Below are positions 16,064-23,060 of a DNA stretch of 25,043 nucleotides, in pieces. Below the pieces are notes generated by a model that was given only the letters and a program-made list of their open reading frames with translations, had not been told where the DNA came from and did not search any database. The position numbers were made by a program, and so were the translations under genes. How positions within the stretch are numbered: position 1 is the stretch's first letter; each line of letters begins with the position of its first letter. The DNA lies in NCBI GenBank assembly GCA_964519535.1, contig CAZFIR010000015.1, positions 1-25,043 of the forward strand. Reading direction: 5' to 3'. This stretch comes from CAYWLI01 sp964519535. Lineage in GTDB: Bacteria > Desulfobacterota > B13-G15 > RBG-16-54-18.

Positions 16064-19005
16064 AGAAGGTTACCATCATTCACTTGAAGGAGAACTTTCT
16101 CAAGAGGCTGTCCGAGGAGATATTCAGCCGCCATTATATCCCCGACGATCCAATGGCCATGGCCCATGTCATGGTCGTGCTCCCCCACCGCAGGGGGATC
16201 GTGTACCTGAGAGACTACCTCTTTCAACTCATCGGCGCGCAGCAGAAAAAGCCTTTTTTCCCGCCGCGGATCGTTGCCATTGAGGACGTGATAGAGGAGG
16301 CAGCGGTACAACTGGAGGATCCTCCCCGGCGTCCCCTGTCGCTCCCTGATCAGGCCTGGGTCCTCTTCGGCGTTGTAAAGGATAGCTCCGCCTATGGCAG
16401 GGTCACCGCAAGCTGGGACCGGTTCTTCCCATGGGGGATACGGCTGGCGGGCCTCCTGGAGGAAGTCGATCGGGAGCTGATCGTCCCTAAAGACCTCCCC
16501 TATCCTGAGGATGTTCCCGCGGATGCCAAGGCCCTCGTCGAGGGGCTGGCGGATATATATACGGCTTTTGATCGCTACCTGCACAAGGAGGGCCTCACCA
16601 CCCGGGCAAAGCGATTGCGGCTGCTCGCTGAGCGGATAGAAGAGACTCGGCTCGGAGTAGCGCCGACCTACCTTGCCGGTTTTTACGCACTCACCGGTGC
16701 TGAGGAGAGAATTTTTCGACACCTTTTTTCCCAGGGGGCACGGATCTTTTGGCACGCCGATCCTGAACAGCTTCCGCCCCTGTACACGCGCTGGAAAGAG
16801 GCATGGGGGCTGGAAATCCAGACAACAAAAGGTGAAGCTGCTTATTCCTCGCCCCAATTACATTTTTATGAGGCCTATGACCTGCACGCCGAGCTCCTCC
16901 ACATGCAGACCGCCCTCCCCGACGCGGTCCAACGGCCTGATCAGTTCGCCCTCGTGCTGCCCGACCCCTCGGCCCTGATACCCTCGCTCTACAGCTTGCC
17001 GTCCACGATGTTGGTGAACGTTTCCCTCGGTTATCCGCTGGAGCGAACTGCCCTCGCCTCACTCCTTGAACAGCTCATGAGGCTTCAGGAGGGAAGGAAT
17101 GATGAAGGGCGCTACTATCACCAAGACTACCTTACCCTCATCAGGCATCCCTATTTGCGGAGACTTCCCACCCCCTCCGGCAAGGAGGGGCGCATCATCC
17201 TTCACTTCCTCGAGGAAAAGATTAGACACTACGGCAAACCCTTTTTGGCACAGCAGGAGTTGGTTGAAGTCCTTGCCATATCTGAGGATCCGGACAGAGA
17301 TACCAGGTTTCTCGGTGCTGAAGGTCTTGATCGTGAAGAAGCTCAGTCATTCGTTCGGGAACTCCACCATCAACTCCTTGAACCCTGGGAGGATGTGCAG
17401 GTACCGCAGGAGTTGGCAGACTCCCTGAGGGGGCTCGTGCGCTTCCTCTTCTCTCCCTTTGTGGGACGAGAGGATCTGCTGCGCGAACACCCCCTCGACA
17501 ATGAGTTTATCTATACATTAGAAGGCAGCGTAATCCCCAGCCTGGAAGATGCCCTCTTCGCCCGGCATCCCATGGGCACGCGGCTTCTCTTCTCCCTGCT
17601 GCGGGAGGTAGTGCACATGGTGCGCACCCCTTTTGAAGGGCACCCCCTTGTAGGACTCCAGGTTTTGGGTCTTCTGGAGACGCGGCTTCTCTCCTTTGAA
17701 CACGTCATCGTGATCGACGTAAATGAAGATGTCGTGCCGGCCCATGAAGAGGTCAATCTGCTGCTGCCCGAACCCCTCAAGGGGGCCTTGGGTCTGGCAG
17801 GTCGCGAGCGCGAAGAGGCCATCGTCCGCTATCATTTTGAACGCCTCATCTCCTGTTGCAAAGAGGCCCACTTGTTTTGGCAGGCATCTACCAAGCCCGC
17901 TTCCACCGGCCTGGACGGGAAAAAGGTGAGAAGTAGATTCATTGAGGGACTTCTCTGGCAGGAGGAGAAGAGAAGGGGCACCATTATGGAGGACGCTGTT
18001 GTAAAAGCCCCCCTGCGCATCTCTGGAGAATCCTTCCTCAGGGAAGGAGGGTTGGCCAAAAAGGGGAGGGATCACCAACAGGTCAGGGAGTTTCTCTTCG
18101 AGTGGAGCCGTGCACATGGACTCTCGGCCTCCCTTCTGAACACCTATCTCTTATGTCCTCTCAAGTTTTACTATCATTATCTCCTCGGCCTCAGACCCAC
18201 AACCGCGGTCCCCGAGGAGGTGGATTCCGCAGCCCTGGGTGAGATTATTCATCAATCGCTGCAGGGCTATTTTTTGCGCTATCGCAAGCGGACTTATCGC
18301 ACGAGCGCTGACAACGACCCCGAAAGACTGATGGCTATCTTTCGGGGTCACTTCACGGGCTCGGCGATGCATCGCTGCTTAGCCCCGGAGAAGAGGTTCT
18401 TTCTGGAGCACGTCGCCGCCTATCGGCTTCAGGGTTATCTCTCCCGGATGCCGGGGGTGACCTTCATCGAGGCCTTGGAAGAGGACTATCGCTTACCGCT
18501 TCGTATGACCTCCGGCGAATTTACTTTTTATGGGAAGGTGGACAGGATCGACAGGAGGGAAGGTCGCCGGATCATCCTGGATTATAAGACGGGGAGGGTA
18601 GAGGCCTTTGCCAAGGGTCATTTTGAAAAGCGCATCCTTCCTTTTGCAAAACCCGACGCACTGGATCATGAAGGCCTCAAGGCGGTCAAGGGGGTGATCA
18701 AAGACCTCCAACTCCCGCTCTATGTTCTCCTCGTGGCATCCGGGAACGAAGAGGCGTTGGGGAGCACCCTCTCGGCCTATGTGGAGTTGAGCAGAGGAGG
18801 CGACGAGCACTATTTCGTCCCTCCTGAGAGGATTGATCGGCTCAGGGTTGCCTCTATTGCCTGGTTTTCCAAGACCTTCCCCGACTTGTTGGCCTACCTC
18901 ATTGACCACATGGTTGATGCCTCTTACTTTTCCCCTGCCACAGAAGAGAATGTATGTCGATTTTGTGAGTACGAGGCAGTCTGCCGCTTTTCATTTGCCT
19001 CTTAA
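16060..19005 (+). CDS. addB: AddB-like PD-(D/E)XK nuclease with 4Fe-4S cysteines
   Basis: A 981-residue AddB/RexB-type subunit. The N-terminal half looks like an inactivated helicase fold (VVLPHRRGIVYLRDYL, 38-53) with no GxGKT P-loop. The C-terminal nuclease shows GEIIH (727-731), GKVDRID (825-831, D828), LDYKTGR (D841, K843), and QLPLYVL. Four cysteines, C699 in LLCPLKFYY and C966-x2-C969-x5-C975 near the end, fit the iron-sulfur staple that holds AddB nuclease domains together. The start overlaps the preceding stop (ATGA). Together with the helicase and small nuclease genes it should form the complex that resects broken DNA ends. Chi recognition cannot be judged from sequence. Other RecB-family Fe-S nucleases are the alternative, but operon context favours AddB. 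Confidence 0.85.
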   Translation: MKKVTIIHLKENFLKRLSEEIFSRHYIPDDPMAMAHVMVVLPHRRGIVYLRDYLFQLIGAQQKKPFFPPRIVAIEDVIEEAAVQLEDPPRRPLSLPDQAWVLFGVVKDSSAYGRVTASWDRFFPWGIRLAGLLEEVDRELIVPKDLPYPEDVPADAKALVEGLADIYTAFDRYLHKEGLTTRAKRLRLLAERIEETRLGVAPTYLAGFYALTGAEERIFRHLFSQGARIFWHADPEQLPPLYTRWKEAWGLEIQTTKGEAAYSSPQLHFYEAYDLHAELLHMQTALPDAVQRPDQFALVLPDPSALIPSLYSLPSTMLVNVSLGYPLERTALASLLEQLMRLQEGRNDEGRYYHQDYLTLIRHPYLRRLPTPSGKEGRIILHFLEEKIRHYGKPFLAQQELVEVLAISEDPDRDTRFLGAEGLDREEAQSFVRELHHQLLEPWEDVQVPQELADSLRGLVRFLFSPFVGREDLLREHPLDNEFIYTLEGSVIPSLEDALFARHPMGTRLLFSLLREVVHMVRTPFEGHPLVGLQVLGLLETRLLSFEHVIVIDVNEDVVPAHEEVNLLLPEPLKGALGLAGREREEAIVRYHFERLISCCKEAHLFWQASTKPASTGLDGKKVRSRFIEGLLWQEEKRRGTIMEDAVVKAPLRISGESFLREGGLAKKGRDHQQVREFLFEWSRAHGLSASLLNTYLLCPLKFYYHYLLGLRPTTAVPEEVDSAALGEIIHQSLQGYFLRYRKRTYRTSADNDPERLMAIFRGHFTGSAMHRCLAPEKRFFLEHVAAYRLQGYLSRMPGVTFIEALEEDYRLPLRMTSGEFTFYGKVDRIDRREGRRIILDYKTGRVEAFAKGHFEKRILPFAKPDALDHEGLKAVKGVIKDLQLPLYVLLVASGNEEALGSTLSAYVELSRGGDEHYFVPPERIDRLRVASIAWFSKTFPDLLAYLIDHMVDASYFSPATEENVCRFCEYEAVCRFSFAS

Positions 19006-19141
19006 AAGATGTCGCGGCTGCATGCGAATGCGCCCTTTAACCTGAGTAGACTATGTTAACTCATGGACAAGATATATGTAATTTCAACGGTCAGAGGCCA
19101 TTTTTTTCCAATTTTTCACTATTAAGGTTATAATATCTTAA

Positions 19142-19169
19142 AATTGATCGATTATAACGGATAATTGAT
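19142..19169 (+). repeat. AATTGAT direct repeats spaced 21 bp
   Basis: AATTGAT occurs at 19142-19148 and again at 19163-19169, exactly 21 bp apart, or about two helical turns. The second copy ends 7 bases before the -35 TTGACA at 19177. The phasing suggests a two-site activator or repressor binding region, although short AT-rich repeats can arise by chance. Confidence 0.4.
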
Positions 19170-19176
19170 ATATTGC

Positions 19177-19205
19177 TTGACAAATGCCGGATTTTTGAGT
19201 AGTGT
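19177..19205 (+). promoter_or_regulatory. Sigma-70-like promoter candidate for the leader RNA
   Basis: TTGACA (19177-19182) is followed after 17 bases by TAGTGT (19200-19205). The start point should fall near 19210-19213. The layout matches the candidate at 7184 down to the shared TTGACAAAT. Confidence 0.5.
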
Positions 19206-19208
19206 GTT

Positions 19209-19350
19209 TGACACGTATTGAGCCAACGAGCAGACATGACCCCCCCCATGCCTGCGGGGTTGCAGTAAAAAAAGGCCCTGTAAGGTATCAGCAGTAATCT
19301 CCAAGAGTGTCATATCAATCCAGTTAGCAGGTTGGGTGAACCTGCTTTTT
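19209..19350 (+). ncRNA. Candidate structured leader or small RNA ending in an intrinsic terminator
   Basis: From the predicted start point to the terminator the segment is about 140 bases. ACAC near the 5' end (19211-19214) can pair with GTGT (19307-19310), with TTGAG (19218-19222) and CTCCAA (19299-19304) extending the closing helix with one bulge. Inside it, GCAG-A-CATG (19230-19238) pairs with CATG-C-CTGC (19247-19255) around a C-rich loop; a competing fold pairs the Cs with GGGG at 19256-19259. I could not match it to GEMM c-di-GMP or other riboswitch consensuses I know. It could be a regulatory leader of the HD-GYP gene or an independent small RNA. The folding was done by eye. Confidence 0.4.
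19326..19350 (+). terminator. Rho-independent terminator
   Basis: An uninterrupted 8-bp stem AGCAGGTT/AACCTGCT with a 5-base loop (GGGTG) is followed at once by a run of five Ts counting the last stem base. It lies between the promoter at 19177 and the HD-GYP start at 19438, so it either ends a small RNA or acts as a leader terminator. Confidence 0.78.
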
Positions 19351-19437
19351 GTTCTAGGAGGTGCATCAGGCATAGATAAGGGAAAACAAGGATAACTGTA
19401 TCAATAAGTTGCAAAAAATCGCCAACGGATCACTGAA

Positions 19438-20622
19438 ATGAAGCCATCAGAAAACAGAAAAGGATGTTCTCGCTGTGCTCTTCAAGCACCTTATTGTTGT
19501 AATCAAATTGCCCTCTGCGATACCATAATGCAACTGAACAGCCAGACTGATGTAGACGGGCTGATGGAACTCATCGTCACCCGTGCGGCAAACATGGTGA
19601 AAACCGAACATGGGTTCTTCTCCCTCTATGATCCCGACTCTGACGTCCTGGAGCTGAAAGGGGCCGTGGGGTTTTTCAGCGCACATGTCGGATATCAGAT
19701 GGAGCAAGGAGTGGGTTTGACGGGCAAGGTCGTAAAAATGAGCAAACCGAAGGTAGTGAATAATTACCAAACGTGGAAGGCGCGTCATCCCGATCCCCGA
19801 TGGGACCCCATCCGCGCAATCGTGGCGATACCACTCACGTTCAATGGTCAGGTAGACGGGCAGATCGGCTTCGTCCATACAGAAAAGGGGAGAAAATTCG
19901 GGAACGATGATGTGGTTGTTCTCACCCGTTTCGCTGCACTGGCTAACTCTGCGCTGCTCAATGCGAAGCTCTCTGCAGAGGCTCAGCAAGAGCTGAACGA
20001 ACGCAAGCGGATTGAGCAAGACCTGCAGCGAAAGGACGATCTCCTCCAAGAGACCTTTATGTCAACGGTCAATGCCCTGGCGTCAATCGTGGAAATGAAA
20101 GATCCTTACACTGCCGCTCATCAACGGTGGGTAACGCGGCTGGCCTGCGCCATCGCCAGTGAGATGGATCTTACGCAGGATCAGATCGAGGGGCTATATA
20201 TGGCAGGGCTTATTCACGATATCGGCAAGATGAATGTACCTACTGAATTACTCATCAAACCCGGTCAGCTGTCGGAAGTAGAGTACGAAGCAATTAAGGT
20301 TCACCCTCAAAGCGGTTACGATATAGTCAGACAGATACAATTTCCATGGCCGGTGGCCCAGATCGTGCTACAACATCACGAGCGGATAGACGGCTCCGGA
20401 TACCCCCAAGGAATTTCGAGTACAGAGATTTTACCGGAGGCGAGGATCTTGGCAGTAGCTGACTTGGTTGAGGCCATGGCCTCGCACCGACCATACCGGG
20501 CAGCTCACGGTGTTGAGATTGCGCTAAAAGAGATTGCGAAGCAGAGGGGTGTTCTCTTTGATCAGGAGGCGGTCGACGCCTGTTTGAAGGTGTTTAAAAA
20601 GAAGGGGTTTACGTTTGAGTGA
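19438..20622 (+). CDS. GAF - HD-GYP protein, probable cyclic-di-GMP phosphodiesterase
   Basis: A 394-residue cytoplasmic signalling protein. Residues 36-180 form a GAF-type sensor. A short coiled linker (180-207, rich in Glu/Arg/Lys) leads to an HD-GYP domain from about 210. The domain has H228 in PYTAAHQ, H260-D261 in HDIGK (260-264), H313-H314, and the diagnostic HHERIDGSGYP (313-323), so the catalytic metal ligands look intact. HD-GYP domains hydrolyse c-di-GMP. Ahead of the GAF domain is an unusual cluster of five cysteines (C10, C13, C20, C21, C27), which could bind a metal or Fe-S cluster and sense redox state (inference). The ribosome site before the ATG is weak. The upstream leader with a terminator suggests control at the RNA level. 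Confidence 0.88.
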   Translation: MKPSENRKGCSRCALQAPYCCNQIALCDTIMQLNSQTDVDGLMELIVTRAANMVKTEHGFFSLYDPDSDVLELKGAVGFFSAHVGYQMEQGVGLTGKVVKMSKPKVVNNYQTWKARHPDPRWDPIRAIVAIPLTFNGQVDGQIGFVHTEKGRKFGNDDVVVLTRFAALANSALLNAKLSAEAQQELNERKRIEQDLQRKDDLLQETFMSTVNALASIVEMKDPYTAAHQRWVTRLACAIASEMDLTQDQIEGLYMAGLIHDIGKMNVPTELLIKPGQLSEVEYEAIKVHPQSGYDIVRQIQFPWPVAQIVLQHHERIDGSGYPQGISSTEILPEARILAVADLVEAMASHRPYRAAHGVEIALKEIAKQRGVLFDQEAVDACLKVFKKKGFTFE

Positions 20623-20721
20623 ACCTCTCTATCCTTTGTTTGGCGCGGTTCATTGTGATAGTTTTATAATTGTATTGTTTGTAACATTCCTTCAGATCCT
20701 CTCAACCGCAATTAAAATACC

Positions 20722-20748
20722 TTTACAACGATTTTAAACTCCTATAAT
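20722..20748 (+). promoter_or_regulatory. Promoter with perfect -10 before the thioesterase gene
   Basis: TATAAT (20743-20748) has TTTACA (20722-20727) 15 bases upstream, a slightly short spacer. The start point would be near 20755, which makes an ATG at 20763 unlikely as the start codon and favours the ATG at 20778. Confidence 0.5.
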
Positions 20749-20777
20749 AGTTTCATACGGAGATGAAAGGGATAGCA

Positions 20778-21209
20778 ATGGCTCGGGTTACGATAGACTT
20801 GCCGGAGCAATTACCATTCTTCACTGACATTCCAGTGCGCATCAGTGATATCAATTATGGCGGGCACCTCGGTCATGATTCCATCGTCTCCCTGACCCAT
20901 GAGGCCCGCGTACGTTTTTTGAACGCTCATGGCTTTACTGAATTTGATATCGACGGCTTTGGGTTAGTGATGACAGATCTCGTCGTCCTCTACAAGGCCG
21001 AGGCCTTTTACGGTGATATCGTGACGATTGAGGTTGGAGCTCAGGACTTCACGAAATACGGCTGTGACTTAGTCTACCGTATTACCAATAAAGAGACGGG
21101 CACTGAGGTTGCGCGGGCAAAGACGGGGATCTTGATCTATGATTATGAGAAGAGGAGGGTTGTTGAGGCCCCGGCGAAATTCAAGGCCGCTTTGGCGTCA
21201 AACACGTGA
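20778..21209 (+). CDS. Thioesterase family protein, 4HBT hotdog fold
   Basis: A 143-residue single hotdog-fold protein, probably hydrolysing an acyl-CoA thioester. It shows the pattern DIPVRISDINYGGHLGHDSIV (residues 17-37), where DINYGGHLGHD fits the 4HBT active-site helix start, and later a YGDIVTIEV strand. The ATG at 20778 is chosen over the ATG at 20763 because the likely transcription start is only about 8 bases before the latter, and GGG lies 6 bases upstream of the former. It has its own promoter and no close partner gene, so the substrate cannot be guessed. There is no signal or membrane segment. The family call is good; specificity is unknown. Confidence 0.8.
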   Translation: MARVTIDLPEQLPFFTDIPVRISDINYGGHLGHDSIVSLTHEARVRFLNAHGFTEFDIDGFGLVMTDLVVLYKAEAFYGDIVTIEVGAQDFTKYGCDLVYRITNKETGTEVARAKTGILIYDYEKRRVVEAPAKFKAALASNT

Positions 21210-21222
21210 CTCGAATTTGAAT

Positions 21223-21262
21223 CTCTCTGTCACTATGTCTCTTTTTGGCAGAGAGCCTTTTT
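21223..21262 (+). terminator. Weak terminator candidate after the thioesterase gene
   Basis: CTCTCTG (21223-21229) and CAGAGAG (21249-21255) can pair, and CC followed by five Ts comes right after. The loop of 19 bases is long and an alternative 5-bp TCTCT/AGAGA stem competes, so confidence is low. Confidence 0.33.
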
Positions 21263-21264
21263 GC

Positions 21265-21293
21265 TTGTCAGAACCATTGCGGTATGGTAGGCT
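21265..21293 (+). promoter_or_regulatory. Promoter candidate for infA
   Basis: TTGTCA (21265-21270) and TAGGCT (21288-21293) are 17 bases apart, with TG-G just before the -10. It shares the TAG-type -10 and spacing with the candidates at 7184 and 19177. The leader to the TTG start would be about 50 bases. Confidence 0.4.
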
Positions 21294-21350
21294 ACCACAT
21301 TACAGAATAGTGCGGATTCACTGGGGAATAACCTTCTCAAAGGAGGTAGC

Positions 21351-21566
21351 TTGAGCCGAGACGATTTGATCAAAATGGAGGGTGTTGTGACCAAGGTTAT
21401 GGGCCGAGGGACCTTGGAGATCGAGTGCGACAAAAATACCGTTGTCAGAGGCGTACTGTGCGGCCGGATGAAAAAAAGGCGGATTCGGGTGATGGAAGGC
21501 GATCGCGTTGAGATAAGTGTTTCACCCTACGATCCCTCCCACGGTATCGTTACGTGGCGCTTTTAA
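21351..21566 (+). CDS. infA: Translation initiation factor IF-1, TTG start
   Basis: A 71-residue OB-fold protein that binds the ribosomal A site during initiation. The family pattern is clear: KMEGVVTKVMGRGTLEIE, GRMKKRRIRVMEGDRVE and VSPYDPSHGIVTWR line up with bacterial IF-1 over the whole length. The start is a TTG at 21351 after an excellent AAAGGAGGT (21339-21347) at rather short spacing; the only later candidate, the ATG at 21375, would remove part of the first strand. It stands alone, outside a ribosomal-protein cluster, and is closed by a strong terminator. Some genomes carry more than one infA, so this may be a paralogue rather than the sole copy. Confidence 0.92.
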   Translation: MSRDDLIKMEGVVTKVMGRGTLEIECDKNTVVRGVLCGRMKKRRIRVMEGDRVEISVSPYDPSHGIVTWRF

Positions 21567-21593
21567 CAGGGAGAAAGAAATGAGCGAGAGCGC

Positions 21594-21620
21594 AAGGGCC
21601 CTCTTAAGGGCCCTTTTTTT
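21594..21620 (+). terminator. Rho-independent terminator after infA
   Basis: A perfect 8-bp GC-rich stem AAGGGCCC/GGGCCCTT (21594-21601 and 21608-21615) with a 6-base loop is followed by Ts to 21620. On the other strand no T run follows the stem, so it appears to serve only the + strand. Confidence 0.85.
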
Positions 21621-21655
21621 GTCCTTATCCTCAAACAGGGACGCCTCTATTGAAA

Positions 21656-22574
21656 CTACAATTTTGGTTTCAGGATTAACGTTTCTTCCCTGTGCTTTTC
21701 TAACTCATTACGATCAGTCCAGGCCGGGTGGTATCCGCCGTTGAGATAGAGGTCAATCTGATCCCTATAATGGGGGCTCTTCAGGTGTCCTGATTCACCT
21801 GTCGGAAGGCAGTGAAGGGAATCATCCATATTGGCACGGTCGACGATCAGGCGAGCGGAGGCCCCCAGGTTTGCATGATAGGGTTTGTCATACGGGTATT
21901 GCTTGTTGTTGATGGTCAGGTGGGTTCCTCCCACCGGGAAGGGACCCAGGTTGAATAATCTATCCAGAGGCTTTTTGTTTCCCAGGACATGCCCAAAGGT
22001 GAGGGCATGGAGATGTCCCCAAGTCCAACCTGCCATATCACCTCCCATGACCTCTTTGAGCTCTGACAGCGCCTGACGGAGACTCTTCGCCATGATGTCC
22101 TCCCTGGTCTCCATGGCAGGGGTGTTGACATCGTCAAACCACGGTGATGTCCCCTCGGTGACCATCATGCGTATAGCCCGGGGGGGAAATATAAATGTAC
22201 GCAGGTACTCTTCGTAGATCTCCTCCCCCAACTCGTCTTTGAATATATTGTCCATCATCTTGCGCACGGTCACCTCGAACAGGCAGGCCTCAGGGCTGTC
22301 CTTGGCCATGATGAAGTCCCACTGGGACAACATTGCCTTGGCCTTCTTTACCTCTTTGTCCGAGAATTGGTCTTCGATGACGCGAATCATTTGGGGTATC
22401 ATCTCAGATGCCAGTACGCTATAGACGTCCAGTTGCATCGTCTTGAAGTCTTCAACAGAAAATTTGTCTGACGTTGTGAGGAGGTGGCGGATGCGGGTAA
22501 TGCGATCCGGGGGCCCCCGTTGCAACGATGAGTGCGAGTACAGCTAAGACTATAATCAAGAACTTCTTTTTCAC
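21656..22574 (-). pseudogene. Penicillin-acylase family remnant (large internal deletion, frameshift)
   Basis: On the - strand a GTG at 22574, with GGGAGGGG about 5 bases upstream, starts a typical signal peptide (VKKKFLIIVLAVLALIVA). About 20 codons in, the frame is lost. A different frame then reads PPDRITRIRHLLTTSDKFSVEDF and continues for about 280 residues as the C-terminal part of a penicillin-acylase-type Ntn hydrolase (WTWGHLHALTFGH, GGTHLTINN, LPTGESGHLKSPHY). Full-length members are about 800 residues, with an N-terminal nucleophile Ser at the start of the beta chain. The alpha chain, that Ser and roughly 500 codons are missing. The 289-residue frame alone would need a TTG start without a ribosome site. 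It is therefore a broken gene, last in the - strand operon. Confidence 0.82.
22508..22519. repeat. 12-bp G/C palindrome at the acylase deletion junction
   Basis: CGGGGGCCCCCG is a perfect inverted repeat sitting where the signal-peptide frame gives way to the acylase C-terminal frame. Such a G5C5 run is prone to slippage and could mark the recombination or repair point of the deletion. Confidence 0.6.
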
Positions 22575-22596
22575 AGATTCCCCTCCCTTTGACTTT

Positions 22597-23037
22597 TCAG
22601 AGGGATTTTTCTCCTTTAAATTCAAAGAGTTCAAACCCCACGCCGCTCGGACCCGTAAACCAGAGCACACGGAGGGAACCCATACCGGTATATGCGTACC
22701 CGTCATCGGGCCACCTCTTCGTGATCGGGTACTTCGTAGAATTTAATTTCATCTCCCAGGCCGGGAGGTCGATCACGCGCAAACAGAGGTGGGATATGCC
22801 TGTCACGTGACCGACGGGGTGAACGGGGAAATCAGGTCGCGGCTGGACATTCGGCTCGCTGAGGATCTCAATTATCTGGTTGTCTCCGAGGTGGAACAGG
22901 GCCCGTTCTCCTGAGCCGGCCGCGCCTCGCGGCTCACGTGTCGCAAGACGCAGCCCGAGCGTCTGGGTCAGGAAGGCGATCATCTCATCCATGTCATCGA
23001 CCCAAATGCCGATATGATGGATATCGATGCACTTCAT
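22597..23037 (-). CDS. VOC/glyoxalase-fold metalloprotein
   Basis: A 146-residue vicinal-oxygen-chelate protein with two beta-alpha-beta-beta-beta modules. Likely metal ligands occur in the usual H/E/H/E order: H8 (IHHIGIWV), E57 (QIIEIL), H83 (ISHLCLRV) and E136 (GFELFEF). The HHIGIWV start and ISHLCLRV strand resemble methylmalonyl-CoA epimerase and lactoylglutathione-lyase relatives, but the activity cannot be named. The ATG at 23037 is preferred, because GAGGAAG lies just upstream; the ATG at 23052 lacks a ribosome site. It starts 23 bases after the molybdopterin gene and ends 22 bases before the acylase remnant, so it belongs to the same operon. Confidence 0.82.
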   Translation of the reverse strand: MKCIDIHHIGIWVDDMDEMIAFLTQTLGLRLATREPRGAAGSGERALFHLGDNQIIEILSEPNVQPRPDFPVHPVGHVTGISHLCLRVIDLPAWEMKLNSTKYPITKRWPDDGYAYTGMGSLRVLWFTGPSGVGFELFEFKGEKSL

Positions 23038-23060
23038 AGTCTTCTTCCTCATGAGGATTT

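Larger units (their letters stand above)
19006..19437. other. Intergenic region upstream of the HD-GYP gene
   Basis: A 432-base gap. The left half, to about 19175, is AT-rich and carries direct repeats. A promoter candidate, a region of potential RNA secondary structure and a clear intrinsic terminator follow. After the terminator about 87 bases lead to the HD-GYP start with only a weak ribosome site; GGAGGTG at 19357-19363 is not followed by a convincing gene. Confidence 0.7.

Noticed and set aside
19230..19259. H-type pseudoknot in the leader RNA
   Set aside because: The GGGG that would pair with the C-rich loop follows the stem with no spacer, which leaves no room to cross a 9-bp helix; competing hairpins are more plausible.
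19209..19350. GEMM-type c-di-GMP riboswitch before the HD-GYP gene
   Set aside because: The conserved GEMM core sequences and receptor are not found in the leader, despite the attractive gene context.
20620..20652. TGAACC/GGTTCA inverted repeat after the HD-GYP gene as a terminator
   Set aside because: The stem is short, the loop is 21 bases, and no T run follows directly.
21580..21744. Small + strand frame starting at the ATG after infA
   Set aside because: Its first codons lie in the infA terminator stem and it has no homology or conserved features; the terminator is the better explanation.
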